Assembly (NCBI RefSeq): GCF_047511655.1
Contig: NC_133397.1
Location: 17,137,501-17,201,500 of the forward strand
Direction: 5' to 3'
From: Castor canadensis
Taxonomy: Eukaryota > Chordata > Mammalia > Rodentia > Castoridae
DNA: 64,000 nucleotides
Shown: positions 35,229 through 45,626 of the stretch, piece after piece
How positions within the stretch are numbered: the stretch's first letter is position 1
How the letters are laid out: every line of letters starts with the position of its first letter
The notes under the pieces: generated by a model
What the model saw: only the letters and a program-made list of their open reading frames with translations
Databases searched by the model: none
Told to the model about the DNA's origin: nothing
Position numbers and translations under genes: made by a program

Positions 35229-35372
35229 ATTTACTTTTTTTTTTTTTTCCCCTGAGGAGTTCTTGCTGTGTTGCCCAGGCTGACCTCAGACTCCTGACCT
35301 CGAGCAATCCTCCTGCCTCAGTCTCTTGGGTGGCTGGGACTACAGGACTCCATCACAGTACCTGATTCTTTC
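35229..35372 (-). mobile_element. 7SL-derived (B1/Alu-like) SINE
   Basis: A T-run then TTCTTGCTGTGTTGCCCAGG CTGACCTCAGACTC, CAATCCTCCTGCCTCAG and GTGGCTGGGACTACAGGACT. Confidence 0.85.
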
Positions 35373-36621
35373 AAAGGGCCAGCCATGGTTGCTAGGTCTT
35401 CAAGATGTTGACATGAGACAGAAGTCTGACCCTCTGACAACTGACCGTGTAAGAGGGATGGGAAGACAATAACCTCCTATCATCAACAGTGGGGTCTTTC
35501 CTCTGCTGAAAAACCCAGACGCAGCCCCTTTAGTCTACCCTGGTTGTAGTCCTCCATGATGGCCCCATTCTGAGTGTCAATGGCCTCCGGCTTTCAAGCG
35601 CAGTCACACTTAAGCCCTTCCCTGCTGTGAGAGTGTCCCACTGTTCCTCCTTCCCGGGAGGCCCGGCCTGACTGCCCCATCCCCTGCCCACCGCGTCTGG
35701 CCACAGCAAAGGGCTGATTTAGGCCCTCCCAGGTGGGGCGGCAGGAATCACCTCCGTCCTGAGGATGGGGAGGTGGACGAACTAAGTCCTGGTGGGACTG
35801 AGTGGACGGGAGCCCTAGCATCCTCACAGCCTGAAGTTCCGCTTCACCCTCCCGGTTTCGAGGCCTTTTATCTGCCCACGGGGCCTGGGGCACTGGGTTG
35901 TTTTTGTGTTTTGTTCTCGTTTCAGGCCCTTCTTTCTCCGGCCCGAGGACAAGCATCAGATTCGATGCCAGCAGCGCTGGGCAGAGCGGCCTCTCCCTGG
36001 CAGGCGACCTCCTCGAAGGGACCCGGTCTCCGTCTTCCCTTCGCAACGTCCTCGGCTCTCTTTCCTCATCCTCACCTGGACACACGAGTGGCGACCTCCA
36101 AGCGAGGACAGTAAGCAAGGCGTGGAGGCGGCTCCCTCACGGGCCGCACAATTCACAGCCCGGCCCTCACGACGCGAAGTCAAACCTACGCTGCCGTAGG
36201 GGGCCCGGGGTAGCGGCCCAGAGCACAGCCGCCTCCAAAAACTAAATAAAACAAAAACCACCTCCGCCCTGGCTGTGTACTTAAAAACAAAACCGCGCTA
36301 AACGAGCCGCCCTTCCCCCACGGGTCTGACCACCAGCCAGGGAGTTTGCCAAGAAGCGGGGCAATTCGGAAGGGAAGGGAGTCGCCAACGCCCCACAGAA
36401 TGCCGCCTGTCTCGGCACTGCTCGCCCAGACCCCGTGGCCCCAGGCGGCCAGTTCCCAGACCCGGCGCGCAGAAGCTGTGGCGAAGGCGGGGACCCGGGT
36501 GGCTACAGAGCTCGGCGGGGCCTGTCGCCGCGCAGACTCCCGAGCCGCCGCCTCTCCTAGCCCCGCGGCCTGGGCCGTCAATCAAGCTCGTCCGGCTCCG
36601 CCTTCGGGCTGCAGCGAACGG

Positions 36622-36713
36622 CCAATCAGAGCCAAGCTCCGCAGCGATGAGCTCAGCCGGCTAGCTTCCCATTGGACGGCTATATTAAGAAAGTGGCCGG
36701 ACTCTTTAAATAG
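36622..36713 (+). promoter_or_regulatory. RHOB: RHOB core promoter: CCAAT boxes and TATA-like elements
   Basis: Visible in order: CCAAT at 36622-36626, inverted CCAAT (ATTGG) at 36671-36675, TATATTAAG at 36681-36689 and TTTAAATAG at 36705-36713. A further ATTGG lies at 36775-36779. RHOB is known as an immediate-early, stress-inducible gene with CCAAT-dependent control. Transcription probably starts roughly 25-35 bp after one of the two TATA-like elements, so near 36710-36745. Confidence 0.65.
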
Positions 36714-36935
36714 CGGGCGCTAGGGCCGCAGCTCGCATCTGCCGCCGCAGTCTGGCCGTAGTCGTCAGGGCTCCATTGGGCGAGGTGTAGAGGACCCCCC
36801 CCGGGAGGGAGGGAGACATAGAGACGGTGCCCGCAGCTCTAGCAACCGTTGCGCACAAAGCCGCCGACTCCAGGGCCGGGGCGAGAACAGCAGCCACCGC
36901 CCGGGAGCAGCGCGGCGAGACGCTCGGTGCATCCT

Positions 36936-37010
36936 ATGCCCCCGCGCCCCCGCCGCGACCGCCGGAGCGCACCGAGAGGACGCGCCATCGCGGTGCCCGG
37001 GTGCAGCTAG
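36936..37010 (+). CDS. Upstream ORF in the RHOB 5' UTR (24 codons)
   Basis: The only ATG between the promoter and the RHOB start begins a 24-residue Arg/Pro-rich frame ([20 protein letters not shown] then PGCS) and ends in TAG 98 bases before RHOB. It is in a different frame from RHOB. Its context (C at -3, C at +4) is weak, so leaky scanning is expected. A regulatory role is inferred only. Confidence 0.45.
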
Positions 37011-37108
37011 TGACCCTTGCCCCCGGCGCGCAGCCCGAGGTGAGCGGTGAGCGGGACGGCAGCGAGGCGTTTGCGGGCCCCCTCTTGCTGCCCGGGCCCG
37101 GCCCGCTC

Positions 37109-37699
37109 ATGGCGGCCATCCGCAAGAAGCTAGTGGTGGTGGGCGATGGCGCGTGTGGCAAGACGTGCCTGCTGATCGTGTTCAGTAAGGACGAGTTCCC
37201 CGAGGTGTACGTGCCCACCGTCTTCGAGAACTACGTGGCCGACATCGAGGTGGACGGCAAGCAGGTGGAGCTGGCGCTGTGGGATACGGCAGGCCAGGAG
37301 GACTATGACCGCCTGCGGCCACTTTCCTACCCGGACACCGACGTCATCCTCATGTGCTTTTCAGTGGACAGCCCGGACTCACTGGAGAACATCCCCGAGA
37401 AGTGGGTGCCCGAGGTGAAGCACTTCTGCCCGAACGTGCCCATCATCCTGGTGGCCAACAAGAAAGACCTGCGCAGCGACGAGCATGTCCGCACAGAGCT
37501 GGCCCGCATGAAGCAGGAGCCAGTGCGCACGGATGACGGCCGCGCCATGGCCGTGCGCATCCAAGCCTACGACTACCTCGAGTGCTCGGCCAAGACCAAG
37601 GAGGGCGTGCGCGAGGTCTTCGAGACCGCCACGCGCGCGGCGCTGCAGAAGCGCTACGGCTCCCAGAACGGCTGCATCAATTGCTGCAAGGTGCTATGA
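37109..37699 (+). CDS. RHOB: Rho-related GTPase RhoB
   Basis: Single-exon 196-residue small GTPase, full length for RhoB and with no difference from it that I can name. Motifs: P-loop GDGACGKT (12-19), switch [10 protein letters not shown] with Thr37, switch II DTAGQED (59-65), base-binding NKKD (117-120), CSAK (159-162), the Rho insert region around 124-136, and C-terminus GCINCCKVL. Known chemistry: Cys193 of the CKVL box is farnesylated or geranylgeranylated, and Cys189 and Cys192 are palmitoylated, placing the protein on endosomes and plasma membrane, where it controls endocytic trafficking, actin and stress responses. The ATG at 37109 is chosen because it is the first in-frame ATG and gives [14 protein letters not shown]; its context has C at -3 and G at +4. 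The frame stays open upstream to 36791 but without ATG. The intronless structure is normal for RHOB, and the promoter and UTRs show this is the parent gene, not a retrocopy. Confidence 0.99.
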
Positions 37700-39062
37700 G
37701 GGCCGCGCCCGCCCCTCCCTGGCCCGTCCCCCACGAGCCGGGAGAAGGGGGACATCCCCGCCTCCAAGGACCCCAGTGGACTGCCTGGCGTCTGCCGTTG
37801 CGCGGAGAATTGGCGTAGGCATCGGGTGCCCCCTTCCCAGTGTCTGTGTGCGTCCAGCTGTGTTCCACTGGTCCGGGCGCCCCGCTGAGTGCCACTGGGG
37901 GGGCCCTGAGCATCCTTTTCTGAAGAGCCAGGCCTCAAGAGTGTATGGTTGTGTGTATGTTCGCCCCATTTTTCACCATACCCTCGCTTCTGGTCCCCAG
38001 AGGCACACTGGGCGCCAGAGTGGCCGCGCCCCATCAGATGTTCGCCCATGACCAGCGAGCTCCTACTATTTCCCTGTCTGTAACATAGACCCGGGGAACT
38101 GCGGGAGGGGAGGGTTGGGGAGGACTGGGGCTGTTACATAAATATAGATATAATTTTATTTTCGGAGGTAAGATGGTGTTATTTAATGGTGGTGGTGAGT
38201 GGAATGACCAGGGCGCTAGATCCGCTCCAGCCCAGGCTTGATGAGGCGCCCATCCAAGCATGAACTGGACTTGGCCTTCTTTCGGACCCCTGGGGAAGAT
38301 ATTTGTAATTGACTTGGGACTGAGAAGAAGCATTCTTCACACACTGCGTCTCCTGTGGACTGTTCCCCCCCCCAACAAACCCCTTACCAGCCAGTGGTGG
38401 GAGGGGGGAGGGTGTGCCGAGGGGGTGTTTTTGCCATAAGCGAACTTTGTGCCTGTTCTACAAGTGGAAATTGTTCAGTCCAAGAAACTGATGTTTGATT
38501 ATTTAAGGCTGAAACTTTTTTTGTTGAAAGAATTCTTTGCACAATTGTTTCATTGTTTGACACTTAATGCACTTGTCATTTGCATAAGACAGTAGCATTC
38601 TGACCACACTTGTATGCTGTAACCTCATTTACTTCTGATGTTTTCTAAAAAATGACTTTTAAAATGAGAGGGAAAAAACACCCACTAATTTTTGCTTTGC
38701 TTTCTTGAAAAAGTGGCAACACTGTTCTGTGATTTTATTTGTGCAGATTACGCACACTATTTTCATAAAGGAAGGTAACAAGTATTGGGGTCTATTTAAA
38801 ACTTTTTTTTTTTTCACAAGGCAGCCTCTACAGCTATGTGAAATTTTCTCTGCATCTCTGTACAGAGAATAAACCTTCCCCTATTTCCTTTTTTCCCTTC
38901 CCAGCCCAGTGGTACTTCTACTAAATTGTTGTCTTGTTTTTTATTTTTTAAATAAACTGACAAATGATAAAGTGGTGAGCTTATGATGTTTACATAAAAG
39001 TTCTATAAGCTGTGTAGACAGTTTTTTATGTAAAATATTAAAAGACTATGATGATGACATTT
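37700..39062 (+). promoter_or_regulatory. RHOB: RHOB 3' UTR with ATTTA motifs
   Basis: About 1.36 kb after the stop, GC-rich at first and then AU-rich. ATTTA pentamers occur at 38181, 38501, 38627 and 38794. The short-lived RHOB mRNA is known to be controlled through AU-rich elements and HuR-type proteins; which motifs matter here is not visible. The 3' limit is set by the distal poly(A) signal. Confidence 0.75.
38868..39042 (+). terminator. RHOB: RHOB poly(A) signals (three candidates)
   Basis: AATAAA at 38868-38873, AATAAA at 38951-38956 and ATTAAA at 39037-39042. The segment around 39000-39055 reads like the end of the human RHOB mRNA as I remember it, which favours the distal site, with cleavage near 39060. 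Confidence 0.6.
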
Positions 39063-41037
39063 ATAAATGACTCCTGTGGTTTAATAGTCTGTAAAAACAT
39101 CTTTGTGATTCTCAGTAAGATTCTTTCTTGACAGGAACTCCAGTTTCCCCTATAGTGCATAAAATAAATAAGAGATGACATCTGTTTTGGGAAGGGGTAG
39201 ACGCTGGGTGGCCCAGGGAGACGGGGCTGTTCCTGTCACTTTTCTCAGGAAGATGAGTGGGTTCCTTACACACCCAGAGCAAAAAACTTTGACATAATTA
39301 ATGTCTACGTAGTCTAATTAGGTGGGGCCAAAGGTCTTGGTTTTACTACTTCTGTATGTCTTCAACTGTCCTAAGTTTATTCTGGACTTTTGTGCATCTT
39401 AAATTTAGAGTAACATTTTTTCGTTAATCACTTGTGTGGACCAGGCCGAATTTAGGGGTTAGATAATGCCCCATGAGATTGTAGGCTGTTGTCTTTGGGC
39501 GGAGCCTGAGCTGCTGAGTGGCGGGGGGGGGGGGGGGGGGGGGCGGGGAGAACCTTCAATTAGAAGCCGATTCTTTCTTACTGAATAGTCCTCTGAATGT
39601 GTCTTTAGAAGGAGTCCATGTTTTATTCTAAGGATGGGGAAGGGAGAAACTAGACAGAACGGTGAGTGTTGGAGTTGTAGTGATTTATATTTAGAACAGC
39701 CCTGTTTTGAATTTCAATCATGGGGACCGCTAATTTCAGACATGCCTTCTGCAGTGGTACTCAGAGCTAGACAGGCTGATTTGTGCTTGGAGACCATGTT
39801 TAAACCCTCCTCCAACAAGAAGGGCTCAAACCTACCAGCATTCAGAAGCTTCCAGGGAAGGGCCTGCCACCCTCTTCCCCCTACCTAAGAAGTGTGGTTT
39901 TGTTTTTCTAATCAGCACATTCTGGGTTTCTTGCACTTGGTTGCCACCCTTTCCATTCATCCTCCCTCCCTTTCCTTAGCAGGGGCTCTGCCAGGGGAGG
40001 CCTCCTTTGAAGTTGTTTGCTGCAGAGTGAAGGCTTCTGTTTTCCATGTCTTTCCTCAGACTCCAAAGAGCTTTTGTGGGTGGAAAACTTGGTCTGCACT
40101 GACCTTTCACCCACTTAAACATGCAGTAACTGGGGTGGAGCTCAGCTGGGCTGGACACTTTGGTCAACAGAGGGGGATTGTTTGGGTTCCACCAGGAGCA
40201 GAAAGACAGGGTCTATACAGGTTGGTTGTTTCTTTGAGCAGCCTTCTCTCCCTCCTTGCCCCTTGGTTCCACATTTTAAAGACAAAACTTTCCATTGAAA
40301 ACAGAATGTTTACTTGTAGGTTTCACAGCTAGCAAATCCCTCAGTACCAGGGAGTGCAGGACTCTGGCGGGGGAAGAGCTCAGGCTTGGGCGAAATGCCC
40401 AGGACTCAGTTCTGCAACCAGCCAAGAATCTGGAGACCCGACCTGAGAGGGCCTTCTTTGGGTTTCCTGCCAGTCCAAATCTGCCTGGTACCTATAGCTG
40501 TCTGTTTCTTATATTCTGGGGAGACAGACACTCAGCTGATGCATGGCAGCCTGAGTTAAACTTGTTTTAAAATGCGTGGGATTTAATAATCCTGCTGGAA
40601 CACACTCTTCTTGCTGCATTAGGATTCAACTGGAAAATATAAAGACGAATTGCTGTAGGCTGGAAAATCAATCAGGAAAAAGAGGTAAAACATCTGGTGT
40701 TACTCTTAGGATATGAAAATTCATTTTGCACATTTAAAATAAATGTGCTGAGTTCATTTAATTGCCTGTTGAACTGTTTTGTGGAAAATAGTGGCGAGTT
40801 TCATTGATCCTGGGCATTTTATAGTAAGAGGACATTGTCTTGGGTTTTCCTTTAATCTTAAATCAGTCTGGATTGTAGTTCTAAAGCCTTTTCACATGTG
40901 TTTTAGTGTAGACTTAGAAAGTTTTTAAAACTTAAGTGTGATCAGAATCATATGGTGGGTTGGTGAAAACACAAATTGCTGGTCCTGGCCCCTGAGTTTC
41001 TGATCCAGTAGGTCTGGGTTGGGGGTTGACAATTTGA
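39063..41037. other. Intergenic downstream of RHOB, with poly(G) run
   Basis: An uninterrupted run of 21 G lies at 39523-39543, followed by CGGGGAG. Open stretches at 39892-40332 and 40295-40570 have no recognisable domain. No repeat named. Confidence 0.5.
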
Positions 41038-41260
41038 TATTTTAGGCAGGGGGTAGGCAGGACTGGAGTTTGAACTCAGGGCTTCTCACTTGCAAAGAAG
41101 GCACTCTACCACTTAAGCCACATTTTGTTTTAGTTATTTTGAAGATGAGGTCTCGAGAATTATTTGTACAAGTTTGGCACAGAACTTCCATTTCCCAATC
41201 TCAGTCTCCCAAGTAGCTAGTATTATAGGCAGGAGCCACCAGTGTGTGCCTGGCAAGAAT
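41038..41260 (-). mobile_element. Composite tRNA-7SL SINE
   Basis: GGACTGGAGTTTGAACTCAG, GGCACTCTACCACTTAAGCC (reverse tRNA-like half), then GATGAGGTCTCGAGAATTAT and CTCCCAAGTAGCTAGTATTA (reverse 7SL-like half). Confidence 0.85.
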
Positions 41261-41523
41261 TTGATTTTCTAATAAGGTCCTAAGTGACTGCACTTTGAGA
41301 ATGACTGGCTTAGAATAAGGGAGCTTCCTTGTCAAGAGCAGAGGAGGGATGTGGTTTCCATATTAAAAAAGATTAATTCTACTCTCAACTGATACTGATC
41401 TGCACTTCTGACACTTCTGATAAGCACCATTTCCTTACCCCAAAGAATACAGAGCTTCCACGGAACTTTCTTTCTAGGATAAACTCCTTTGTTCCACACA
41501 TTGTTGTGCAAAAGGTGTTGAAT

Positions 41524-41898
41524 GTATATTAGTTATTTTTATGTAGCTTTGACCAACATACCTGGGAAAATAACTTAAAGGGAGGAATTATTTATTTTGC
41601 TTACAATTTCAGAGGGCTCATCCCATGGTTTCCTGTCCCCATGGGCTTGGGCAGAATATCAGAGCAGTGGGAGTGTGTGGCAAAGTCTACTCACCTCATG
41701 GGAGACAGGAAGCAGAGATGGAGGAAGGTACTGGGGATCAGGTACAACCTTCAAAGTCATACCCCCAGTGACCTACTTCCTCCAGCTAGGCCCCACCTCC
41801 TGTGTTTCACCACTTCCCAAAATAGTGACACCAGCCTGGGACCAAGTGTTCAACACAGGGGCTTGTGGGGGACATTTCATATTCAAATGGTAACAAAT
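41524..41898 (-). mobile_element. Rodent MaLR-like solo LTR fossil
   Basis: GGGGACATTTCATATTCAAA at the right end and TACTTCCTCCAGCTAGGCCC inside fit reverse MaLR LTRs of the MT/ORR1 type. Subfamily uncertain; broken. Confidence 0.5.
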
Positions 41899-42744
41899 GC
41901 TTTTCTAGAGATTTAGTTCACTGTTCCCAAATGCAACAACACTCTGTAATTCATTCAGCATCAGCACCTACTTTGTCAGCACTGATGAGATGGGGATACA
42001 GAAACAATAAGACACAGTACTTGCCCTGCATGATCTAGGGCATCAATGCATTCACCAAGACAAGACCTGGCATGTCCCAATCAATGGAGGCACCAAGCAA
42101 GTGGAAGACAGAAACTCAAGGCAACTTTGTTTGGCATATTGGGGAAGGTGTCATGGTGAAGGAGACATTTGAGCTGAGTCTTAAAGCAGGAGTGGGAGAT
42201 GATACAGAGATGGAAGAAATGTTGGGGTATGGGGAAACTGATGATATACAGCATCTTTTTGTTACTGCAAGGCTTGGCCTCTGGGTATTAAAAATCTCTT
42301 TTGGGTGAGAATTACTTTCTATGTTTAGCCCCTCTGGCATATATTTCTGCCATCAAGATAAATGATATTACTCAGCTAAGGAGAACATAGCTTTTCCTCT
42401 CCCCTTCTGTCCACAGCCCAGGATACAGCTATCTGGCAGGCCAGGAGAGAAGTGGGTGATGATGGTTTCATTGTTTTCGCTGTGCCTTCCAGGAATGTGG
42501 CACAGACACAAAGGCTAGCTTTGTGACAACTGCTTCTGGGAAACATACACCCTGCACTCAAGGAGGCTGTGAGGCCCCAGAGGGACCTTGTGTCTCAGAT
42601 TGTTAATCCTTACAGAATTACTTGGTCCATCTTCTGACTGTAGGGAGAAACTGGGCAGTCAGACCACTCAACTCTCAGCAGTCCCTCTTTTGGCCTGTGA
42701 GGTACGAGTCTAGAGGACCCAGTTAAGTCTTTCCTGTTCATTCT
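41899..42744. other. Intergenic; small L2-like piece
   Basis: GAGATGGGGATACAGAAACA and TACTTGCCCTGCATGATCTA at about 41985-42045 resemble an L2/MIR-like fragment. Otherwise nothing. Confidence 0.4.
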
Positions 42745-43630
42745 TTCAGTCAATGAGTATTTACTGTTGCCTGAAAGACTCTGGGCTGAGCATTCTGCTA
42801 GGAACTTGAGATATAGTAGATAAATTGGAATCATCCCTCACCTCATAGAGATTTTAGTCCTGTAGAATGTCTACACAGGTAATAATGATGGTGAAAATAT
42901 TAGCCAATATTGGTTGACTATGCACAGGGTATTGTTCTAAGCCCTTTATGTTATTTTATTTAATCATTTTAGTTATCTATTGCTGCATAACAAAATATGT
43001 CAAAGTTCGGTGGTTTAGAACAACATTTATTCAGGAATAAATGTTTCTCTAAACCAGGAATTCAGGTATAGCTTACCTGAGTCTTCTGGCTCAGGGTTTC
43101 TTGTATGCTGAAATCAAATGTTGAGTAGGGTTGGATTTGTCTCAAGTCTTACTTAGGGAAGGACCTGTTCCCAAGCTCATTGATACTGGCAGGATTCAGT
43201 GTCTCACTGACTGAGGTCACCTGGGTTCCTTGCCATGTGGGCCTTTCCAGAGGGTAGCTCCCAGAGCAAGCTGGCGTTGTCAGAGTGAGAGAGAGAGTGT
43301 GAGTGACATAGAAGTCACAACCTTTTGTACCTAATGGTGGAAGTAATATCCCATCACTTTCGCTATAATCTATTTGTTAGAAGCAAGTTATTGGGTCCAG
43401 CCCATGCTCAATGGGAGGGAATTTTACAGGGCATGTATACAAGAAGTTGGGCTCATTGGGGGCCTTTTTTGGAGCAAGAAACCAAAGTCTCTGTAACAAC
43501 TAGGAGGTTGGTATGCTCTCCTCATTTTGCTGATGAGGAAACTGAGCCAAGCGGAGATCAGCAAGTTGCTCATGGTCACAAAAATCCTACAGATTTGAAT
43601 CCTGGCAGTCTGACTTTAGGATAACAATCC
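42745..43630 (+). repeat. L2-like end and MIR split by an LTR-like element
   Basis: The L2-like part is at 42745-42880 (CAGTCAATGAGTATTTACTG). MIR begins at about 42881 (ACAGGTAATAATGATGG ... TTCTAAGCCCTTTATG) and resumes at about 43500 with CTGATGAGGAAACTGAGCCA. The interval 42966-43495 (TAGTTATCTATTGCTGCATA ACAAAATATG ... GAAGCAAGTTATTGGGTCCA) is an old reverse-oriented LTR-like repeat inserted in the MIR. Confidence 0.6.
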
Positions 43631-43927
43631 TATATTTATGTTGTGATTATCAGTTGAGAAAGATCAAATGGCTGCAGGGTGGAGGATGTATTAGAAGGGG
43701 GAAAACCAGAGGCAGGAAGATCAGTGAGAAAGATTCTGCCCCGGTTGGGTAGAGACGAGAGAGCCTGGACCAAGGCATGAACATGGAAAAGATGAAATAA
43801 ATTGAATGACAGTCAGGAGATTGAAGGTGCAGGAATCTGATTAGGAAGCACTATGGTGGCTCCCTGAGATTCTGCCCTAGGTGACTTTGAAGATATCAAC
43901 ATTATTATTTAAGATAAGAATAAGAAA

Positions 43928-44262
43928 AGCTGGTCATGGTGGTGTATGCTTGTAAATCCCAGCACAGGGAGATGGAGGCAAGAAGTTTGTGCGATAGAGC
44001 CCAGTCTGGACTACATAGTGAGTTCAAGGACCTACCATGCTCTGATAGAGGCAAGGGGCAAGGAGAGGACAGGAGCTCAAGAAAGAGGTGTCTGTGCTTG
44101 CCTGGAATGATGGAGAAGGTGTCATGCATGAAGGACATTAGCCTAAACTACATAGTGAAACCCTGTCTCAAAATATCAAAGACCGAAGATGTAACTAGTG
44201 GTAGTGCACTTGCCTAGCATGTACAAGGCCCCGAGTTCAATCCTCAGCACTGCAACAACAGC
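43928..44262 (+). mobile_element. Composite SINE with about 95-bp extra internal segment
   Basis: The B1-like half (GCTGGTCATGGTGGTGTATG, CAGTCTGGACTACATAGTGA) and the tRNA-like half (TAGTGGTAGTGCACTTGCCT, GAGTTCAATCCTCAGCACTG) are separated by extra sequence. A second ACTACATAGTGAAACCCTGT at about 44148-44167 repeats the first. Confidence 0.7.
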
Positions 44263-45440
44263 AACACGGGCAGATTTGGGCGAAGGGTACCAGAACGACC
44301 TACAGAGTTTCATTTTATAGTTTGAGTGCTAGTTTTCTTTGGAAGTGATCACTGTCTTTTTCAACCTCTTATACCACAATCTGTGTATTTTCTGCACAGT
44401 TAGACTATTGTGCCCTGTTTTAGGCCATGTGGAAAGGACACAATCTATATGGATGAGGGAAGTCTCCCAGGAGGGAGAGGACTAAGAAGAAGCCGATTCT
44501 GGAATAGGAAGTATGGTCTTAGAAAGTGGACCTTAGGTAGCAAGCAATGTGTTCCCCTCTCTGAGCACACATTCTAGATGTGTTCTCATCACCATCTGGA
44601 TGGTGATGAGGTGTATAGAAGGGAGGTGACTTCTGCTGTAAGTGGGTAGTCATGTTAGCAGAGAGATCCCATGAAAGCCATCCAGGACAGTGGAACTCTA
44701 GGAGAAATAGCCAACTGTGGGTTACTCCTGATGGATAATGAATTTTCTTGCAAACTTCAATAAGATTTTGTTAAGTGTGCTAGCCTGGGTTTAGCACTGC
44801 TGTGGAGATTTAAGGGAATAATATTGTCCATTCCCATGCAGGTGGGTAAAGGAAGCAGCATTCCTGGGGGTTTTTGCCATGTTGGTTTCAACTGGAATCA
44901 GAGTGAGAATCCCCCAGTAGGAAGTCACTTTATTACAAGAGTCTTGGTTGTGTTTTCAACCATCCTCTTTACACGGAGATTGCTTTTCTCATTGCCATCC
45001 ACAAGTCAGAATGCCTACATGATTTTGGCCCAGGGAAGCTGAGAAAAAAGAGGGAGCTGTCAGGGCACAGGCAGTAACTGAAGCCTTAGAGAGGGATTTG
45101 ATGGTGCAGAAGAATAAGGAGTGAGAGAAACCTGACTATAAGCTAGATCACAAGTTCCATACATGTCTGTTAGTTCACCTCAGTGTGCCCAATATCCAGT
45201 ACAATGCTTGACATATACGAGGACCTCAGTGAATAGTAGTTGAGTGAATACATTAACTAAAGAAAGGACAGAAATTTAGAAAGCACCAACATCTCGGAGG
45301 AAGTGACAAAGATTTGGAACAGCTGCTGTGAGCAATGAGAGGAAGATGAATTGGGCTATGCGGAGAATTCCTGGGTTCAGTGATGTTAAGAAAGCTTTTC
45401 TGGCATAGGTTACTGTTACTATTATTATTATTTTTACTAC
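44263..45440. other. Intergenic, nothing recognised
   Basis: A weak L2/MIR-like ending is present near 45180-45250 (CCAGTACAATGCTTGACATA). Confidence 0.4.
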
Positions 45441-45626
45441 TATTTGGTGCTGGGGAATCAAACCAAGGGTCTTGTGCATGCTAAGCATATGCTTTACCAC
45501 TGAGCTCCATTCTCTTTTGCTTTTTTTTTTTTTTTGGCGGTACTGGGGTTTGAACTCAGGACCTTGTACTTGCTAGGCAAGTATTCTACCACTTAAGCCA
45601 TGCCCCCAGCCCATGAGCTCCATTCT
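45441..45626 (-). mobile_element. ID-like SINE with a second tRNA-like SINE inserted
   Basis: The outer ID-like unit is 45441-45513 (GGTGCTGGGGAATCAAACCA, TTTACCACTGAGCTCCA). The inner unit is about 45514-45613, with a T-run and GGCGGTACTGGGGTTTGAAC ... TTAAGCCATGCCCCCAGCCC. TGAGCTCCATTCT at 45501-45513 and 45614-45626 is the 13-bp target-site duplication. Confidence 0.88.

Larger units (their letters stand above)
35580..38120. promoter_or_regulatory. RHOB: CpG island over RHOB
   Basis: CpG dinucleotides become frequent from about 35580, are dense from 35930 to 37900, and fade by 38120, in strong contrast to the AT-rich flanks. It covers the promoter, 5' UTR and the whole CDS. Some of the long open stretches on both strands here reflect the GC richness, not extra genes. 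Confidence 0.85.

Noticed and set aside
35594-36118. Long open frame on the minus strand upstream of RHOB (174 codons)
   Set aside because: It starts at a non-ATG codon, lies in GC-rich DNA where stops are rare, overlaps open frames on the other strand and shows no domain.
36827-37108. 94-residue in-frame N-terminal extension of RhoB as the real start
   Set aside because: It would start at GTG, and known RhoB is 196 residues beginning MAAIRKK. Kept only as a low-interest finding.
37533-38051. Open frames overlapping RHOB in other frames and on the minus strand
   Set aside because: Shadows of a GC-rich coding region; no independent support.
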